Positions 21,182-31,721 of a stretch of 64,000 nt of DNA are shown here, one piece after another. Below the pieces are notes generated by a model, which saw only the letters and a program-made list of their open reading frames with translations, had not been told where the DNA came from and did not search any database. The stretch is from Neoarius graeffei (lineage: Eukaryota > Chordata > Actinopteri > Siluriformes > Ariidae), in assembly GCF_027579695.1 (NCBI RefSeq), contig NC_083571.1:45812390-45876389 (forward strand), read 5' to 3'. Numbering within the stretch: position 1 is the stretch's first letter; each line of letters opens with the position of its first letter. The position numbers were made by a program, and so were the translations under genes.

Positions 21182-21393
21182 ACTGTGGGTGGTAGAAATG
21201 GGCAACTGGACTTGCTTGAAGATTCTTGAAACCGTTTCACCTCTCGTCCAAAAGGCTTCAGTTCTGTCTGACTAATAATATATCTGATACTCCCTATTAG
21301 TCAGACAGAACTGAGGAAGCCTTTTGGACGAGAGGTGAAACGTTTTCAAGAATCTTCAAGCAAGTCCAGTTACCCATTTCTACCACCCACAGT
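21182..21393. repeat. Foldback (hairpin) element
   Basis: Two nearly perfect inverted arms of about 93-96 bp (21182-21274 and 21298-21393) are separated by a 23-bp AT-rich loop. The arms read ACTGTGGGTGGTAGAAATGG... inward and are complementary through CTTTTGGACGAGAGGTGAAA. The DNA or its transcript could fold into a long hairpin. Confidence 0.9.
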
Positions 21394-21440
21394 GGAGTGA
21401 AAAGTACGACGTGTCATTCAAATGTAGTGAAGTTAAAGTC

Positions 21441-21763
21441 GGCGGCACAGTGGTGTAGTGGTTAGCACTGTTGCCTCACAACAAGAAGGTTCTGGGTTCG
21501 AGCCCAGTGGCTGATGAGGGGCCTTTCTGTGTGGAGTTTGTATGTTCTCCCCATGTCTGCATGGGTTTCCTCTGGGTGCTCCGGTTTCTCCCACAGTCCA
21601 AAGACATGGAGTCAGGTTAACTGGCTACTCTAAATTGTCCATTGATCAAGCTTGGAGAGGGATGGGCTCCACCAAGTTTAAATGCCCTAGACACACCAAT
21701 GATGGACTGTTAAAATGTCATCAGCGGTGCCCTTACGGCCCTTGCTGGCTATGGGATGAAGAA
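21441..21763 (+). mobile_element. Chimeric V-SINE with a different 3' end
   Basis: The head and V-domain match the other V-SINEs up to TGGCTACTCTAAATTG, but the 3' part (TTACGGCCCTTGCTGGCTAT, ending GATGAAGAA) is unrelated to theirs. Target duplication GAAGTTAAAGTC/GAAGTTAAAATC is at 21429-21440 and 21764-21775, so the chimera moved as a unit. Confidence 0.85.
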
Positions 21764-22163
21764 GAAGTTAAAATCATAAGTTTCCAAAAAAAAAACCCAC
21801 CACTCAAATCAAGTACAGATACTCAAAAAGTGTACTTAAGTACAGTACTCAAGTAAATGTACATCGTTATTGTCCACCTCTGGTTATTATGTTAATGTAA
21901 TGACTGAGTTTCCAACAACTGACCAGAAACCATTGCAAGGTTTTGCTGGAACATGATAGGCAATAAAAAATTCCCATTTTTAGTGCTTTGGGTATCAGGA
22001 CTGCTGACCAACCCAGAAACTCTGAAATAAAATAACCCCATCAGTTTCACTGGGGCTGCCTGTTTCAGAAAAGATGAGCTTCAACAAACCATTCAGATTT
22101 GTCTCCCCTTTCGATGTCACAAGAGGAGATCATTAGAATTATGCCACTCCTTTACCTGATTAT

Positions 22164-22484
22164 AGCATGATTTGGCCTAGTGGTTAGCGTGTCTGCCTCT
22201 TGCTGGGAGATTGTGAGTTCTACTTGCGGTTGGGTCATACCAAAGACCATCATAAAAATGGTATCTGGTGAGACACATTGCAATACAGATGTGGGTAGGG
22301 AGTCAAACTTTTTGTGGTTAACAGAGGACTGGCCCCTCACTGTAACCCTATGTAATAGACAAGTGGCTGAGGGCTATAGAAGCAGTAATTGATGCCCCCC
22401 CAGTGCACCTTAATGGCCTGGTTAGTACTGGGATGGGAGACTTTCTGGGAAGACCAGGTCCTGACACAGGAAGGACTTTGACTT
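22164..22484 (+). mobile_element. tRNA-SINE family 2 with 5S rRNA-like segment
   Basis: The same head and body as 691-973, but it carries GGCCTGGTTAGTACTGGGAT with GGGAGAC and CTGGGAA following (22414-22467), a strong match to the 3' half of 5S rRNA. Target duplication TTTACCTGATTAT/TTTATCTGATTAT is at 22151-22163 and 22485-22497. Confidence 0.8.
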
Positions 22485-22497
22485 TTTATCTGATTAT

Positions 22498-23800
22498 CTC
22501 CATTCATGGATTGAGAACTGCCTTTGCGAACGAATATTTAAGTGCTACCTGACTGGCTGGCAGAAGAGGGGGTGGGGTGAGCAGTGCGTCATTATCATTT
22601 AAAGAAACAGGCACTCAAATTGGTCGTTTTGAAGAGGAGTCTGTAGACAGGGTGAGAAGGGAGCTGTGGTACTTTATCCTTGTGGTATTTTGACCAAAGC
22701 ATGTCACAGATATTTCTTTAAATCCTCAGGGAACTGTGTCAAATTGTGGAAAAGGGATATAATATGTCACCTGTAATAATCAGGTTTGAAGTACTCTCTC
22801 AGAATCTACATCATACTGTGCATCACTGTGTACTAGAGATTAGATTAGATTCTTTGCTGTTTAGACTTCAGAGATAAAAAGATATATTCTAATATTAGCA
22901 TGAAACTCATTTACAAGCTTATCTCAAATAACACTGAGTTGATTTACTTTCCTTGCCAGCTTTGCGTTTAGGACTTCTCCCTATTAGCTCATTACATTAC
23001 AGCCTTAATCAGCAACTTACAGCTCTTCCACTCTGCGTACAGGACGTTGCTCTTGTTTTAACTGGCCGTTCACCATCAGACCCACTATATTGCTCCTGGC
23101 ACACATAAGAAGCTTGATCCTTAGTACAGCTCTCTTAGGAAAGGAGCCACCCTGATGAGATGTAAATGTAACATTTCTTGTAAAATGCAATGGAGGGCAA
23201 GTTTATGCTTTTTAATAACTCATTATTTCCTTATGTTTGCCTGTCATGACAGAATTATTACACTGGAAGGGCCGAGCAGTTAAGATTTTCTTTGCAGCAG
23301 CTCACTGATGTCAGTTGGGTAATAGCTCGTGTGTCCTACATTTTGTCTTCACATTGACTGAACCGATTAATTCACTGACAATATTTTAAATTCAGTTTGG
23401 TATAGACTAATATACAATCTACATAGGTCAGTATGGGTATAGGCAGCCAACTAGTTAATATCCTGTGGCTGGAAGGCTGTGAGTCCATACCACAGAACTG
23501 CCAGAGATCCAGTATTAGTTGTAGATCCTTGAGGAACACCATGAATTAACATGCTGCCATTCAGTTGGATATCGAGTTGAATTCAACCACATTTGTAAAT
23601 GGCTTTGGAAAAAAAAATCTGATAGCTGAATAATGTCTACCAGAGAAACTTCAAACACCATTTTCCTTCATGAAAAGTAGCATTCAATATATACTGTATG
23701 TTTTAGCTTTAAGTCATGTATTGCTTGATGGACTGTATCATTTTATCATTGTGTCAAACATTATTATTATTTGGGAAACCTCAGGGATCAATGAAGTAGA
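22498..23800. other. No gene recognised
   Basis: Single-copy-looking sequence, with no exon or repeat I can support. Confidence 0.4.

Positions 23801-23855
<55 letters not shown>
23801..23855. repeat. (TC)n(AC)n microsatellite
   Basis: Composite dinucleotide tract. Confidence 0.95.
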
Positions 23856-23858
<3 letters not shown>

Positions 23859-23979
23859 AATGACAGGTTTTTCTGATGTTAAAAAAAAAAGACCACAATA
23901 AATAATTTCAAAACTTTTCCCACCTTTAATGTGACTTATAACCTGTAGAATTCAACTGAAAAACGTTGGGGGAAAACAT

Positions 23980-24345
23980 CTCATCTCATTATCTCTAGCC
24001 GCTTTATCCTTCTACAGGGTCGCAGGCAAGCTGGAGCCTATCCCAGCTGACTACGGGCGAAAGGCGGGGTACACCCTGGACAAGTCGCCAGGTCATCACA
24101 GGGCTGACACATAGACACAGACAACCATTCACACTCACACCTACGCTCAATTTAGAGTCACCAGTTAACCTAACCTGCATGTCTTTGGACTGTGGGGGAA
24201 ACCGGAGCACCCAGAGGAAACCCACGCGGACACGGGGAGAACATGCAAACTCCACACAGAAAGGCCCTCGCCGGCCCCGGGGCTCGAACCCAGGACCTTC
24301 TTGCTGTGAGGCGACAGCGCTAACCACTACACCACCGTGCCGCCC
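23980..24345 (-). mobile_element. V-SINE
   Basis: Full-length copy with target duplication GGGGGAAAACAT at 23968-23979 and 24346-24357. Confidence 0.95.
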
Positions 24346-24379
24346 GGGGGAAAACATAAAAAATAAAATATGTACAATA

Positions 24380-25326
24380 AGCTGGTTGCATGTGTGCACA
24401 CCCTTAAACTAATACTTTATTGAAGCACCTTTTGATTTAATTACAGCATTCAGTCTTTCTGGGTACACAGCTGCAATCATTTAAAATGACTGATTAACCT
24501 CAAATAAAGTTCAGTTGTCCTAGTAGGATTTTCCTGACATTTACTCAGTTGCATCCTCTAGCAAAAGCCAGGGTTCGCAGAGAGCTTACAAAGCATCAAA
24601 GGGATCTCATTGTTGAAAGGTATCAGTCAGGAGAAGGGTACAAAAACATTTCCATGGCATTAGATATACCATGGAGCACAGTGAAGACAGTCATCAAGAA
24701 GTGGAGAAAATATGGGACAACAGTGACATTACCGAGAACTGAAGGTCCCACCAAAATTGATGAAAAGACAGGACGAAAACTGGTCAGGGAGGCTGCCAAG
24801 AGGCCTACAGCAACACTGAAGGAGCTGCAGGAATTTCTGGCAAGTACTGGTTGTGTACTACATGTGACAACAATCTCCCGTATTCTCCATATGTCTGGAC
24901 TATGGGGTAGGGTCGCAAGACGGAAGCCTTTTCTTACAAAGAAAAAACATCCAGGCCTGGGTAAATTTTGCAAAATAAAAAAACAAAACAAAACATCAAC
25001 TCTCCCAAGAGCATGAGGGAAAATGTGTTATAGTCTGATGAAACCAAGGTTGAACTTTTTGGCCACAATTCCAAAAGCTATGTTTGGTGCAAAAACCACA
25101 CTACACATCACCAAAAGAACACCATACCCACAGTGAAGCATGCTGGTGGCATCATCATGTTTTGCAGTTGTTTTTCTTCAGCTGGAACAGGGGCTTTAGT
25201 CAAGGTGGAGGGAATTATGAACAGTTCTAAATACCAGTCAGTTTTGGCCCAAAACCTTCAGGTGTCTGCTAGAAAGCTGAAGATGAAGAGGAATTTGATC
25301 TTTCAGCACGACAATGACCCCAAGCA

Positions 25327-25330
<4 letters not shown>
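24380..25330 (+). mobile_element. Tc1-like element C, truncated
   Basis: The plus-strand frame at 24549-25016 encodes the N-terminal helix-turn-helix part of a Tc1 transposase (LTKHQRDLIVERYQSGEGYK, ISMALDIPWSTVKTVIKKW). After small indels the catalytic part is recognisable at 25133-25330 (VKHAGG-like, [13 protein letters not shown]). The copy stops in a CA microsatellite, where element D begins, so the C-terminal Glu region and right end are missing. Confidence 0.85.
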
Positions 25331-25382
<52 letters not shown>

Positions 25383-25396
25383 CACACACACACACA
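25325..25396. repeat. (CA)n microsatellite with TA interruption
   Basis: A CA run interrupted by TATATATA lies between Tc1-like elements C and D. Confidence 0.95.
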
Positions 25397-26197
25397 GTGG
25401 TGCTTGAAAGTTTGTGAACCCTTTAGAAATTTCTATATTTCTGCATAAATTTTAGCAAACTGCAGATGAGCAGCAATGTTCTTTTTGGAGAACAGTGACT
25501 TTCTCCTTGCAACCCTGCCATGCACACCATTGTTGTTCAGTGTTCTCCTGATGGTGGACTCATGAACATTAACATTAACCAATGTGAGAGAGGCCTTCAG
25601 TTGCTTAGAAGTTACCCTGGGGTCCTTTGTGACCTCGCCGATTATTACAAGCCTTCCTCTTGGAGTGATCTTTGTTGATTGACCACTCCTGAGGAGAGTA
25701 ACAATGGTCTTGAATTTCCTCCATTTGTACACAGTCTGTCTGACTGTAGATTGTTGGAGTCCAAACTTTTTAGAGATGGTTTTGTCACCTTTTCCAGCCT
25801 GATGAGCATCAACAACGCTTTTTCTGAGGTCCTCAGAAATCTCCTTTGTTCATGCCATGATACACTTCCACAAACATGTGTTGTGAAGAAATAAAACAGG
25901 GTGCCCACTCACACCTGATTGTCATTCCATTGATTGAAAACACCTGACTCTAATTTCACCTTCAAATTAACTGCTAATCCTCGAGGTTCACATACTTTTG
26001 CCACTCACAGATATGTAATATTGGATTATTTTCCTCAATAAACAAATGACCAAGTATAGTATTTTTGTCTCATTTGTTTAACTGGGTTCTCTTTATCTAC
26101 TTTTAGGACTTGTGTGAAAATCTGATAATGTTTCAGGTCATATTTATGCAGAAATATAGAAAATTCTAAAGGGTTCACAAACTTTCAAGCACCACTG
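25395..26197 (-). mobile_element. Tc1-like element D, internally deleted copy
   Basis: Inverted ends CAGTGGTGCTTGAAAGTTTG and its mirror at 26178-26197. The interior keeps antisense of the N-terminal transposase (frames near 25732-25433: YKWRKFKTIVTLLRSGQSTK) but lacks the catalytic half present in the 1.6-kb copy at 59221-60832. It is a MITE-like deletion derivative. Confidence 0.9.
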
Positions 26198-26199
26198 TA

Positions 26200-26563
26200 C
26201 ATCTCCACATTCACTGGATATGAGCAATCGCATGCTCTGATTGGCTACTCTACTACTTGGCTATCAGGTTATATACCGTGAGTCGAGAAAAACAAAATGG
26301 TGGCGCATGTTGCTGCACCAACCGAGGACAAAATAAAAACTACTCGAAAGCAAACCCCCCCAAAAATACAAAAAAACAACAAAATATGGAATGAAAGTAT
26401 TTGATGGTAAGAATGTCTCTTTTTTATTTTTCACAAATTGCTACTGTCATTTCACTGTTTTTTTTAAGCGGAAATGATTTTGTCAGACATTTTGTATAAA
26501 ATTTTTTATTTTTTGAATTTGAAAAAAAATGCTCTGTTTCTCAAAATCCAGTGAATGTGGATA
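26200..26563 (+). mobile_element. Small element with inverted ends and a possible first exon
   Basis: ATCTCCACATTCACTGGATA at the left is mirrored by ATCCAGTGAATGTGGATATA at 26546-26565. Inside, ATGGTGGCGCATGTTGCTGC opens a short frame (MVAHVAAPTEDKIK) that reaches GATGGTAAGAATG, a plausible splice donor. It may be a non-autonomous element retaining the start of a transposon gene, which I cannot identify with confidence. Confidence 0.5.
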
Positions 26564-26849
26564 TAATTGTCAGTAACAGCATTGAGAGTGTAAGCTCGAA
26601 ACAACCTCTAAACATGGCCACCATGAACTACACTTCCCACGAACCACAGCGCCCTCTGTCTCCAGCCTATTAAGTACACTTGTCACTCTGTTCCACCTTA
26701 ATCAGCTCCGCTACTTAAACTCCACTCTCACTCATATTCAATGCGAAGTATGGTTCAGTGTTTATCTCCTGTCATATTGAGCCATTTCCTTTCTGCCTGC
26801 CAGTTCGCTATTCAACCTTTGTTTACGTTTTCCATGACCTTGTCTCTTA

Positions 26850-27389
26850 AGGTGATGATACACGGGGCAACTTTTTGGGCAATGTTGCCGAGCAATGTTG
26901 CTGGGCAATTGCGTTTTGACTCTTTTCTATTGAGATTGGGCAACATTGTTTCTTTCTGAATGGTTTTGATAATCTCTGGCAACTTTTTGAGATAAGCCAA
27001 TCAGAACGCGAGTATCGAGTCATGTGACCTCCGGTGAGGTTCGGATCAGAAATTTCAAACAAATATGGCGGCCGCTCAGTGTCAGTGGAGTGAAGAGATG
27101 GAGAGACTCCTCATCTGTTTTTACGCCGGTAAATTGTTATTTTAATATTCTATATGGAGGAATTTACCTCACCAAAGCTCTAAAAAACAACAGACAGCTT
27201 GATTAAATGGTCACAGCAAAAATTAAGACATCGATTTTTTTTTTTAGCTAACTGTAAACTGCCGTTGCTAACTGTTGTTGCCCATTGTTAGTTGCCCTGA
27301 AAAGTTGCCCTGTGTCTCACCTAGTTGCCCGTTGCCAGCAACATTGCTCGGCAACATTGCCCAAAAAGTTGCCCCATGTATCATCACCT
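26850..27389 (+). mobile_element. Harbinger-like MITE M2, copy 1
   Basis: Terminal inverted repeats AGGTGATGATACACGGGGCA with TTA target duplications at 26847-26849 and 27390-27392. The inverted ends extend through CAACTTTTTGGGCAATGTTG. It sits in the leader of the sushi-like remnant, in the opposite orientation to copy 2. Confidence 0.92.
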
Positions 27390-27555
27390 TTAGTCTTGCC
27401 TCTGACATTCCGTTTGCCGATTGACTGATCTCCACCCGTCTCTTTGACCATGATTCTAGTCTACTGTTTTGGCTTTGTCTGCAGTTTGCTTCTCCTGCTC
27501 CCCCCTGCACCTGCATCCGTAAGTGCCTGCACCCTGACAGGATACTTCGCCACCA

Positions 27556-28442
27556 ATGGATGCAGCAGAGGAGGCGAAGAAGACTGCTCTGAACGCTCAA
27601 GGGTGCCTCTTTGGAGAACACCAGCAGATGCTCAGTGACCTCAACACCAGGATGGCACAGCTTGCTGCTGTGATGTTGCAGGCCCTCCTAACATGCCCCA
27701 AGTCCTCCACGAGCTCTGCTAAGCTTCTCTCGCTACCCGAGATAGACGCTGCCAATGCTGCCAGTTGTAAAGGATTTCTACTCCAGTGCTCCTTGTACTT
27801 CTCATCACTCACCGGTATATTCAAGGAACAGAAAATAGCCAAGTTTCTCTCACTACTTACTGATAAAGCATTGCAATGTGCTGCTAGTGTTGTTTGGGAG
27901 TGCGGAGGTGAGCACACAACTTCATACAACCATTTCCTAGAATTATTCAAACGAGTCTTTGATCATGAACCAGAGGGCATCAAAGTTGGAGAAAGTCTGC
28001 TGACTATCAAGCAAGGTACAAGAGGAGTTGCAGAATACGCCCTGGACTTCCGAACCTTCGTTGCAAGCAGCTGTTGGAATGAGCCAGCTCTGAAGGTGGT
28101 CATTTGCCAAGGGCTCTGCCTGGAAGTATTCAGCTAGCTCGCATGTAGAAACAAACATCTCACTCTGGATTCTCTCATCGATCTTGCCATCCAGCTAGAT
28201 CATCTAATTAACAATCGACCATCTCTACAAAATGCTGCCTCACTGAATCCTACCACTGACACACCCACACCCATGGAGATATCTCGGGCTCGTTTAAAGT
28301 GCTCTGAGAGAAAAAGAAGAAAGTGCGAGGGCCTCTGTTTCTACTGCAGGGATCCCAATCATCTCATTTCCAAGTGCCCCATTTGTCCACCTCACACCAG
28401 GCCTGCTGAAGCCTTGTCCAGCCCAGTGAGTTCCCCACTACC
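27556..28442 (+). pseudogene. Sushi-like gag with zinc knuckle
   Basis: The frame starts MDAAEEAKKTALNAQGCLFG. The capsid-like part is recognisable (CKGFLLQCSLYF, KFLSLLTDKALQCAASVVWE, FKRVFDHEPEG). A TAG at 28135-28137 interrupts the frame after LCLEVFS. The same frame goes on to LIDLAIQLDHLINNR and a CCHC knuckle, CFYCRDPNHLISKCP, near 28340-28380. The closest relatives I would expect are sushi-ichi gag and the domesticated RTL/PEG10 proteins. With the stop and the downstream MITE it is dead. Confidence 0.82.
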
Positions 28443-28447
28443 TCTTA

Positions 28448-28965
28448 TGGTGATGATACACGGGGCAACTTTTTGGGCAATGTTGCCGAGCAAAGTTGCT
28501 GGCAACGGGCAACTAGGTGAGACACAGGGCAACTTTTCAGGGCAACAACAGTTAGCAATGGCAGTTTACAGTTAGCTAAAAAAAAAAAAATCGATGTCTT
28601 AATTTTTGCTGTGACCATTTAATCAAGCTGTCGGTTGTTTTTTAGAGCTTTGGTGAGGTAAATTCCTCCATATAGAATATTAAAATAACAACTTACCGGC
28701 GTAAAAACAGATGAGGAGTCTCTTCACTCCACTGACGCTGCAGCCGCCATATTTGTTTGAAATTTCTGATCCGAACCTCACCGGAGGTCACATGACTCGA
28801 TACTCGCGTTCTGATTGGCTTATCTCAAAAAGTTGCCAGAGATTATCAAAACCATTCAGAAAGAAGCAATGTTGCCCAATCTCAATAGAAAAGAGTCAAA
28901 ACGCAATTGCCCAGCAACATTGCTCGGCAACATTGCCCAAAAAGTTGCCCCGTGTATCATCACCA
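28448..28965 (-). mobile_element. Harbinger-like MITE M2, copy 2
   Basis: The same family as 26850-27389, in opposite orientation, with TTA target duplications at 28445-28447 and 28966-28968. It splits gag from protease. Confidence 0.92.
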
Positions 28966-28989
28966 TTAAAACACAGTCTTATTGAAGCT

Positions 28990-29205
28990 ATCATCATTGA
29001 CACACGTGCTCTCTGCATTTGTTGACTCAGGGGCTGAAGGGAATTTCATCGACAGCTCTATTGTCCAGAAGTTCAGTCTGCCCACTAACATACTGCAGAG
29101 ACCATTCAGCCTCAAAACCATCGACAGAGGGCCCATAGGGGACAGACTCATCACCACTTGCACGTCCCCACTACACATTCAGGTGGGTGCCCTCCACTCA
29201 TTTAT
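28990..29205 (+). pseudogene. Sushi-like aspartic protease fragment
   Basis: The frame contains VLSAFVDSGAEGNFIDSSIV, the active-site Asp-Ser-Gly context of a retropepsin, then FSLPTNILQRPFSLKTIDRG. It stops near 29210. The frame does not match gag even after discounting the MITE, so there is a further indel. Confidence 0.8.
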
Positions 29206-29209
29206 AATA

Positions 29210-30237
29210 TAATATAATCAGAGTTGTGATAGATCTGGAAACACATTGAATGCAATCAGGAGATACACACTGAATGGGACCCCACTCCATTCTAATTGTA
29301 TGTTGAGGCCAAAAAGTGGCATGCACGTCAAAATCTGCTCCGGCTGCCCTGCCAGCGACGCTGTTGAAATTCATGTACAATCTGTGACAAAGATGAAACA
29401 GGCAGCTACAAGTTCGTTCAGAATGCTTGGTCTTGCAAACTTTATTTAAAGGAGCCACAAAGAAAACAGACATGTCACATGGTATTTTTGTGCTGACTGA
29501 CCAGGTAAGCTCATAAAATCTTTACATGTGAAGGTAAGAAACTGATTGCTGAGGAAAATAATGAACAATTATGATGACATGTTTGGTAAGAAAATAAACT
29601 AATTACATAAACTAATTAAAAGGCATTTGTGTGGTGTGACTTTTGTGTTGATGCTAAGTGCCAAGTCAAATTTCAACATGCAGGTACACGATTACTAGTC
29701 TTGGTCTTTAATTAACATTCACATTACTTTGTGTGTAGCCTACATTAAAGTATCTGTGGTCCTGGTCCTGGTTGAAGTTTAGAGGCTCATTACTGTAACT
29801 GGTCAAATTGGTGTTGATTTGAGCCAATGAATTGCATTCATGCTTCAAAACAAGCATATTAGAAGGAAAACATTGCCTGTAAATAGTGTTGCAAACAGGG
29901 ATACATCATAAATAATGGGGAAACCTGCCAGTGCAATTATTATTTTTTCCTCAATTGTGCTTGGGTATAGTTTGAACAGAACCAAAATTTACACAGTTGT
30001 ATTCTCGAGCATTGTCTAGAGCGGAGCACTACTAAATTCTAATTGGTTGCCACTGAACCACATCATAGTTCATTACCATAAAGTTGCCTGGACAGCAACT
30101 TTATCCTGACGCTTTTATGGTCCAAGAAGGGCCGCCAACGGTCATGCTGCTGCTCACCGCTGAGTCACATAGAAAATGAAAGTCTTCTGGTCACTTTGAC
30201 GCAGCTTTGGTCTGAACATACCATGGCAATACACACA
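29210..30237. other. No gene recognised
   Basis: AT-rich sequence with short open frames only. Confidence 0.4.
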
Positions 30238-30310
30238 CATGCATGCGCACACACACACACACACAGGCATGTGCACACACACGCACCCAACCACACCTAG
30301 AGGCATTTTT

Positions 30311-30450
30311 TTTTCTAATCAGAATCAGCTTTATTGGCCAAGTATGCCAAGTATTTCCTTGAGCATACAAGGAAATTGTTGCTGGTGTATAGAGATCCTA
30401 TCATGCATATTTACAGTGCTAGACATAAACAAGACATAGGATAGTTCTAA
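30311..30450. repeat. Dispersed repeat, probable retroposon 3' part
   Basis: AATCAGAATCAGCTTTATTG with GGCCAAGTATG and a later ACAAGGAAATTG resembles a dispersed fish repeat. A similar AAGATAAGCCTTTATTATCA motif is at 62828. The class is uncertain. Confidence 0.4.
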
Positions 30451-30553
30451 AAAAATCAAACAAACGAACAAAAAAACTAAATTCTACCACATGACAGATT
30501 GCAGTGCAAACATATCTTAATGACCACTCACACAAATATCGAGTAGCCTATAT

Positions 30554-31631
30554 CCATCCATCCATATCTGTAATCGCTTATCCTGTGCAGGGGCACGGGC
30601 AAGCTGGAGCCTATCCCAGCTGACTATGGTGGGGTTTACATTAGACCGTATCAGCGGATCATCAGATTAATGTTTTTAAAACGATTAGTGTGCACACAGC
30701 AACACCAATACACGATTCGTGTGCACACAGCAACACCAATACACGATTCGTGTGCACACAGCAACACCAATACACGGATACGCTCGGCTCCGCAGGCATC
30801 CTGCGCTCCAAATCACTCCGCCCTGAACAGCGAGTGCCCTCTGGAGGATGCGCACTCCAGCCCTGCGCAGCTCACAGAGCGTGCGAGTATAGCGCACGAG
30901 CAGTGATTCGGGACTGAGCCGCTGTGTGTGTGTGATCCCAGCGCATATCACTTACCACTTGCAAGTGGAAGGATGGCAAGCCTAAAGACAATCATAACTA
31001 CACAATGGGCAGTATTTGCATCAGTATTTGCAGTATTTTCATACTTTTATACTCTTTAATGAAAGGTGATACAAGGCGGAAGTCCGCGCCGTTTTTCAGC
31101 AGTCGTGTCACATGACCAACGCCAGCGAATCAGGAAGGTGGATGTCACAGTGACATTGTCCAATGACGACGCCAGCTAGAGCTCAGCACAGCGTATCCGC
31201 GTATCCGCGTATTCTCAATGTTTACACAGCACCGGACCACACACGATCTGGATTGAATACGTGGACCCTGGCGGATTCCCGTTTCCCAGCGTTTCCAGGC
31301 GGTTTAATGTAAACGGACAGTGCATCCGCGAAGAAAACGAGACAGATACGGTCTAATGTAAACTTGGCCTATGGGCGAGAGGCGGGGTACAAGACGCCAG
31401 ATCATTGCAGGGCTGACATACAGACAAACAACCATTCACACTCACATTCACACCTACGGTCAATTTAGAGTTGCCAATTAACCTAACTTGCATGTCTTTG
31501 GACTGTGGGGGAAACCAGAGCACCTGGAGGAAACCCATGCAGACATGGGGAGAACATGCAAACTCCGCACAGAAAGGCCCCCATCAGCCACTGGGCTCAA
31601 ACCCAGAACCTTCTTGATGTGAGGCTACAGT
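30554..31631 (-). mobile_element. V-SINE split by a MITE
   Basis: The tail side (CCATCCATCCATATCTGTAA) is at 30554-30627 and the head side at 31370-31631. The 742-bp MITE between them is at 30628-31369. The flanks GAGTAGCCTATAT (30541-30553) and GAGTAGTCTATAT (31632-31644) are the SINE target duplication, with one mismatch. Confidence 0.88.
30628..31369. mobile_element. MITE M3 nested in V-SINE
   Basis: Ends GGTGGGGTTTACATTAGACC and GGTCTAATGTAAACTTGGCC are inverted repeats. The 3-bp target duplication TAT is at 30625-30627 and 31370-31372. It contains about 2.8 copies of a 31-bp unit, GTGTGCACACAGCAACACCA..., at 30689-30776, and is CpG-rich relative to its surroundings. Confidence 0.85.
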
Positions 31632-31647
31632 GAGTAGTCTATATACA

Positions 31648-31650
<3 letters not shown>

Positions 31651-31718
<68 letters not shown>
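31651..31718. repeat. (GT)n(AT)n microsatellite
   Basis: A GT run followed by an AT run into which Tc1-like element E inserted. A short AT stretch resumes at 33326. Confidence 0.95.

Positions 31719-31721
<3 letters not shown>

Larger units (their letters stand above)
26569..29205 (+). mobile_element. Sushi-like Ty3/Gypsy remnant
   Basis: TGTCAGTAACAGCATTGAGA at 26569 is a plausible LTR start. The leader, a gag frame (27556-28442) and a protease segment (about 29000-29205) follow in order. Both the leader and the gag/protease region are interrupted by copies of the same Harbinger-like MITE. I see no reverse transcriptase, integrase or 3' LTR after 29205, so the element is truncated. Confidence 0.75.

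Noticed and set aside
22414..22467. 5S rRNA gene
   Set aside because: Only the 3' half is present, embedded in a SINE with target duplication.
25325..25417. His-Thr repeat protein
   Set aside because: Translation of a CA microsatellite.
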